A DNA stretch of 18,193 bases, from positions 1 through 18,193 of the forward strand of contig CALFYA010000065.1 in the NCBI GenBank assembly GCA_937952925.1, given 5' to 3'. Source of the stretch: an uncultured Moraxellaceae bacterium. Its GTDB lineage: Bacteria; Pseudomonadota; Gammaproteobacteria; Pseudomonadales; Moraxellaceae. The notes under the pieces were generated by a model that did no database searches, had not been told where the DNA came from, and saw only the letters and a list, made by a program, of their open reading frames with translations. Both the position numbers and the translations under genes were made by a program. This document shows positions 16,552 to 18,193 of the stretch, one piece after another; position 1 is the stretch's first letter, and each line of letters begins with the position of its first letter.

Positions 16552-16580
16552 CGATCGAGCGGTGTGGCTCCGCTCGATCG
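16552..16580. terminator. Perfect 11-bp hairpin between convergent genes
   Basis: CGATCGAGCGG (16552-16562) pairs perfectly with CCGCTCGATCG (16570-16580) around a 7-base loop. It sits in the 47-bp gap between the ends of kpsC and the leftward HAD gene, so it probably stops transcription from both sides. No T run is present on either strand, so it may act as a rho-assisted terminator or 3'-end stabiliser. Confidence 0.6.
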
Positions 16581-16587
16581 CTGAAGA

Positions 16588-17235
16588 TTACAGCACTGTA
16601 AAATCAGCAATCACACGATTGCCATGTTGTTGGTTGAATACCGCGCCATCTTTCCACTCAGATTCTTCTTGGACATAAATAAAATCCAAGCCAAACAACG
16701 ATGCGGCTTGCCAATCGGATTTGGAATCGCCAAGCATGACACCACGACCGGTGAAAAAGCCTTGGTCTTTGAGGCGTTGCATATTGTCATTTTTGGCTGT
16801 GGGTGAGCCAAAAATATACGCAAAAAACTGATCTAGACCACGCGCTGCAAACACCTGATGCAATTCTTGCTCATCGCCACCTGAGTTGACGGCACAAGGC
16901 ACTTGAGATGATTGAAGGGTGGATAGGGCAGTGTGTACGCCGCCGATCATCTCACAGTCAATCAAGCCTTGTTTAACAATTGCTGCATACTTGCCAAGTG
17001 CTTGCTCAACCGCGACATCTGCATGTGGCCGTGGATACATCTCATGGAAGTAATAGGCGAATTTCTTATAACGAGAAATGCCACCATTGGCTTTGTGATA
17101 TTCCACAAACTCAAGCACTTGAGCAGCAGGTTCACCTTCAAGGGCTTTGGCGAATGCATCTGATTTGAGCTGGTTGGATTTTAAAATCACCCCATCACAA
17201 TCAAACACCACAAAATCATAGTCACACAGGATCAT
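16588..17235 (-). CDS. HAD-superfamily phosphatase of the capsule locus
   Basis: This is a 215-residue cytoplasmic phosphatase of the HAD superfamily, beta-phosphoglucomutase-like branch. Motif I is FDCDGV with nucleophile Asp12 and Asp14; a helical cap domain fills about residues 18-90. Motif II is Ser118 in AVNSGGD, motif III Lys148 in PTAKND, and motif IV LGDSKSD (Asp170, Asp174). All catalytic positions are intact. Its ATG overlaps the stop of the cytidylyltransferase gene by a few bases (17232-17235), so the two are translationally coupled. By context it may dephosphorylate a sugar phosphate just before or after nucleotide activation, for example a Kdo 8-phosphate-like step. It does not look like the canonical KdsC, which lacks a cap and is shorter (about 188 residues). 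The exact substrate is not shown by the sequence. Confidence 0.85.
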   Translation of the reverse strand: MILCDYDFVVFDCDGVILKSNQLKSDAFAKALEGEPAAQVLEFVEYHKANGGISRYKKFAYYFHEMYPRPHADVAVEQALGKYAAIVKQGLIDCEMIGGVHTALSTLQSSQVPCAVNSGGDEQELHQVFAARGLDQFFAYIFGSPTAKNDNMQRLKDQGFFTGRGVMLGDSKSDWQAASLFGLDFIYVQEESEWKDGAVFNQQHGNRVIADFTVL

Positions 17236-17969
17236 GCGGTGGCCTCAAGCGTTTGCATCAGGGCGCGGACACGTTCAAGGTCTTCAGGCGTGTCGACGGC
17301 AACGGCGCTTTTGGACACTTCAATCATGCGTACCTCAAAGCCAAGCTCCAAGAAGCGCAAGATTTCAATATCTTCAATCTCTTCTAGTGGTGTTTTTTGC
17401 GTGCACGCTGCAAACGCTTGCAGTGCAGCAGGTGGGAACGCATAGATACATACTTGTTTAAAGCCTTTGACCAAGGTACCGGCTTTATTACCTGGTACAC
17501 CCGCGCGTGACATATACATCAGGCGGCCGTCAGGGCGGCAGACTACTTTGGGGACAGTCAGGCTAAAAAATTCGGTGGACTCTGTGATAGGACACATCGC
17601 GTTGATGATTTCATCTGGCGCTTGTTTGGCTGCATCAATCACTTGGCGGATGTCGTTGGGGTCGAGCATCGGCTCATCCCCTTGGACGTTGATATACAAA
17701 TCCGCTTGGATTTGTTGCGCGGCATCAAACACGCGGTCAGTACCGGTGAGGCAGTCCTCACTGGTCATGACCACTTGGATACCATGCGATAAGCAGACCT
17801 CACGAATGCGGTCATCGTCAGTTGCGACATAAACATCTTGTGCATCAACTGCCTGTATACAACGTTGCCACACACGGACAATCATGGGTAAGCCATGCAG
17901 CTCAGCCAGCGGTTTGCCCGGAAAACGTGAGGAACGATAGCGTGCAGGAATCACAATAACCGCTTTCAT
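17232..17969 (-). CDS. kpsU: CMP-ulosonate cytidylyltransferase, KpsU/KdsB family (divergent)
   Basis: KdsB/KpsU enzymes activate Kdo with CTP to CMP-Kdo, the donor for KpsC and KpsS. The 245-residue protein, a usual length, has the N-terminal nucleotide loop IPARYRSSRFPGKPL (7-21), VATDDD (48-53), the metal-binding NVQGDEP with Asp98, and a C-terminal VDTPED with Asp226. One conserved stretch differs: where the family usually has SR(A/S)PIPW/YxR, this protein has SRAGVPGNKAG (154-164), so the sugar may be Kdo or a related keto-sugar. The start at ATG 17969 lies 10 bp after the stop of the upstream gene, and its stop overlaps the HAD gene, making a three-gene leftward operon. Confidence is high for the cytidylyltransferase family and moderate for Kdo as substrate. 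Confidence 0.82.
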   Translation of the reverse strand: MKAVIVIPARYRSSRFPGKPLAELHGLPMIVRVWQRCIQAVDAQDVYVATDDDRIREVCLSHGIQVVMTSEDCLTGTDRVFDAAQQIQADLYINVQGDEPMLDPNDIRQVIDAAKQAPDEIINAMCPITESTEFFSLTVPKVVCRPDGRLMYMSRAGVPGNKAGTLVKGFKQVCIYAFPPAALQAFAACTQKTPLEEIEDIEILRFLELGFEVRMIEVSKSAVAVDTPEDLERVRALMQTLEATA

Positions 17970-17979
17970 AAAATCAGTC

Positions 17980-18193
17980 TTAGCTCAAATAGATGGAACG
18001 TTGGGGAATGTCATAGTGCGTGGCGGTCAATGACACGATGGGGGTGCTGCCAGCCGCGACCACCAGCTGTTGCATGATGTCATTCATTTCGCGGTAGCGT
18101 GGATCACGCCCATCAAAGCCATCAAAACCAGCGAGTGCAATTTTGCTCGCACCACCAGCCAGTGCTGCACAAATGGCATAGGGGGCAACCAGT
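17980..18193 (-). CDS. C-terminal end of a probable capsule-locus aldolase/MptE-like protein (partial)
   Basis: An open frame enters from the right edge and ends at the stop at 17980-17982, giving 70 codons. The visible residues include LVAPYAICAALAGGASKIAL, then AGFDGFDGRDPRYREM, and end near LTATHYDIPQRSIYLS. From memory, this APYA...LAGFDG...DPR..EMN pattern is the C-terminal, MptE/DUF115-like end of HMGL-type aldolase proteins. Those occur in capsule and O-antigen loci next to KdsB-like and HAD genes. The neighbours here fit that, but the aldolase domain itself is outside the window, so this is a tentative call. It is the upstream gene of the leftward three-gene operon. Confidence 0.5.
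   Translation of the reverse strand, partial: LVAPYAICAALAGGASKIALAGFDGFDGRDPRYREMNDIMQQLVVAAGSTPIVSLTATHYDIPQRSIYLS

Overview
The window reads as a gammaproteobacterial chromosome segment. Moraxellaceae (the Acinetobacter/Psychrobacter/Moraxella group) or a pseudomonad relative is the best guess, from the nadB/mucD pairing next to a KpsFMTED-type capsule cluster; no rRNA or tRNA is present to confirm this. It is gene-dense and holds an ABC-transporter-dependent (group 2 type) capsule locus flanked by housekeeping genes. No tRNA, rRNA, CRISPR array, insertion sequence or integrase is visible.

Layout. (1) 1-920, minus: 5' two thirds of nadB (L-aspartate oxidase). (2) 1159-2553, plus: a periplasmic Do-family protease of MucD type, divergent from nadB. 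In Pseudomonas nadB lies beside algU-mucABCD; here algU and mucABC are absent. (3) 2554-2886: the only long gene-free stretch, with a REP-like palindrome, a weak terminator and a structured leader. (4) 2887-16540, plus: one long operon kpsF-kpsM-kpsT-kpsE-kpsD-(glycosyltransferase/HAD fusion)-(glycosyltransferase)-kpsC-like. The kpsF/M, M/T and T/E junctions overlap, and no later gap exceeds about 105 bp. (5) 16588-18193, minus: an operon running leftward, made of the C-terminal end of a probable aldolase/MptE-like protein, a KpsU/KdsB-like CMP-ulosonate cytidylyltransferase and a HAD phosphatase. A perfect 11-bp hairpin separates it from kpsC.

How the genes work together. KpsF and the cytidylyltransferase should supply CMP-activated Kdo or a related keto-sugar. 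The KpsC-like protein should use CMP-Kdo to build the poly-Kdo linker on a lipid. The two middle proteins are the best candidates for making the strain-specific repeat unit. KpsM/KpsT export the chain across the inner membrane, and KpsE/KpsD carry it through the periplasm and outer membrane. No KpsS-like gene (first Kdo transfer) is seen and must lie outside the window or be replaced.

Most unusual features: a KpsC-like protein of about 1,303 residues, roughly twice the usual size, with two near-duplicate Kdo-transferase-like modules between two degenerate copies of the same fold; and a 1,159-residue glycosyltransferase-HAD phosphatase fusion. In both large genes the N-terminal part is much more AT-rich than later parts, suggesting mosaic assembly.
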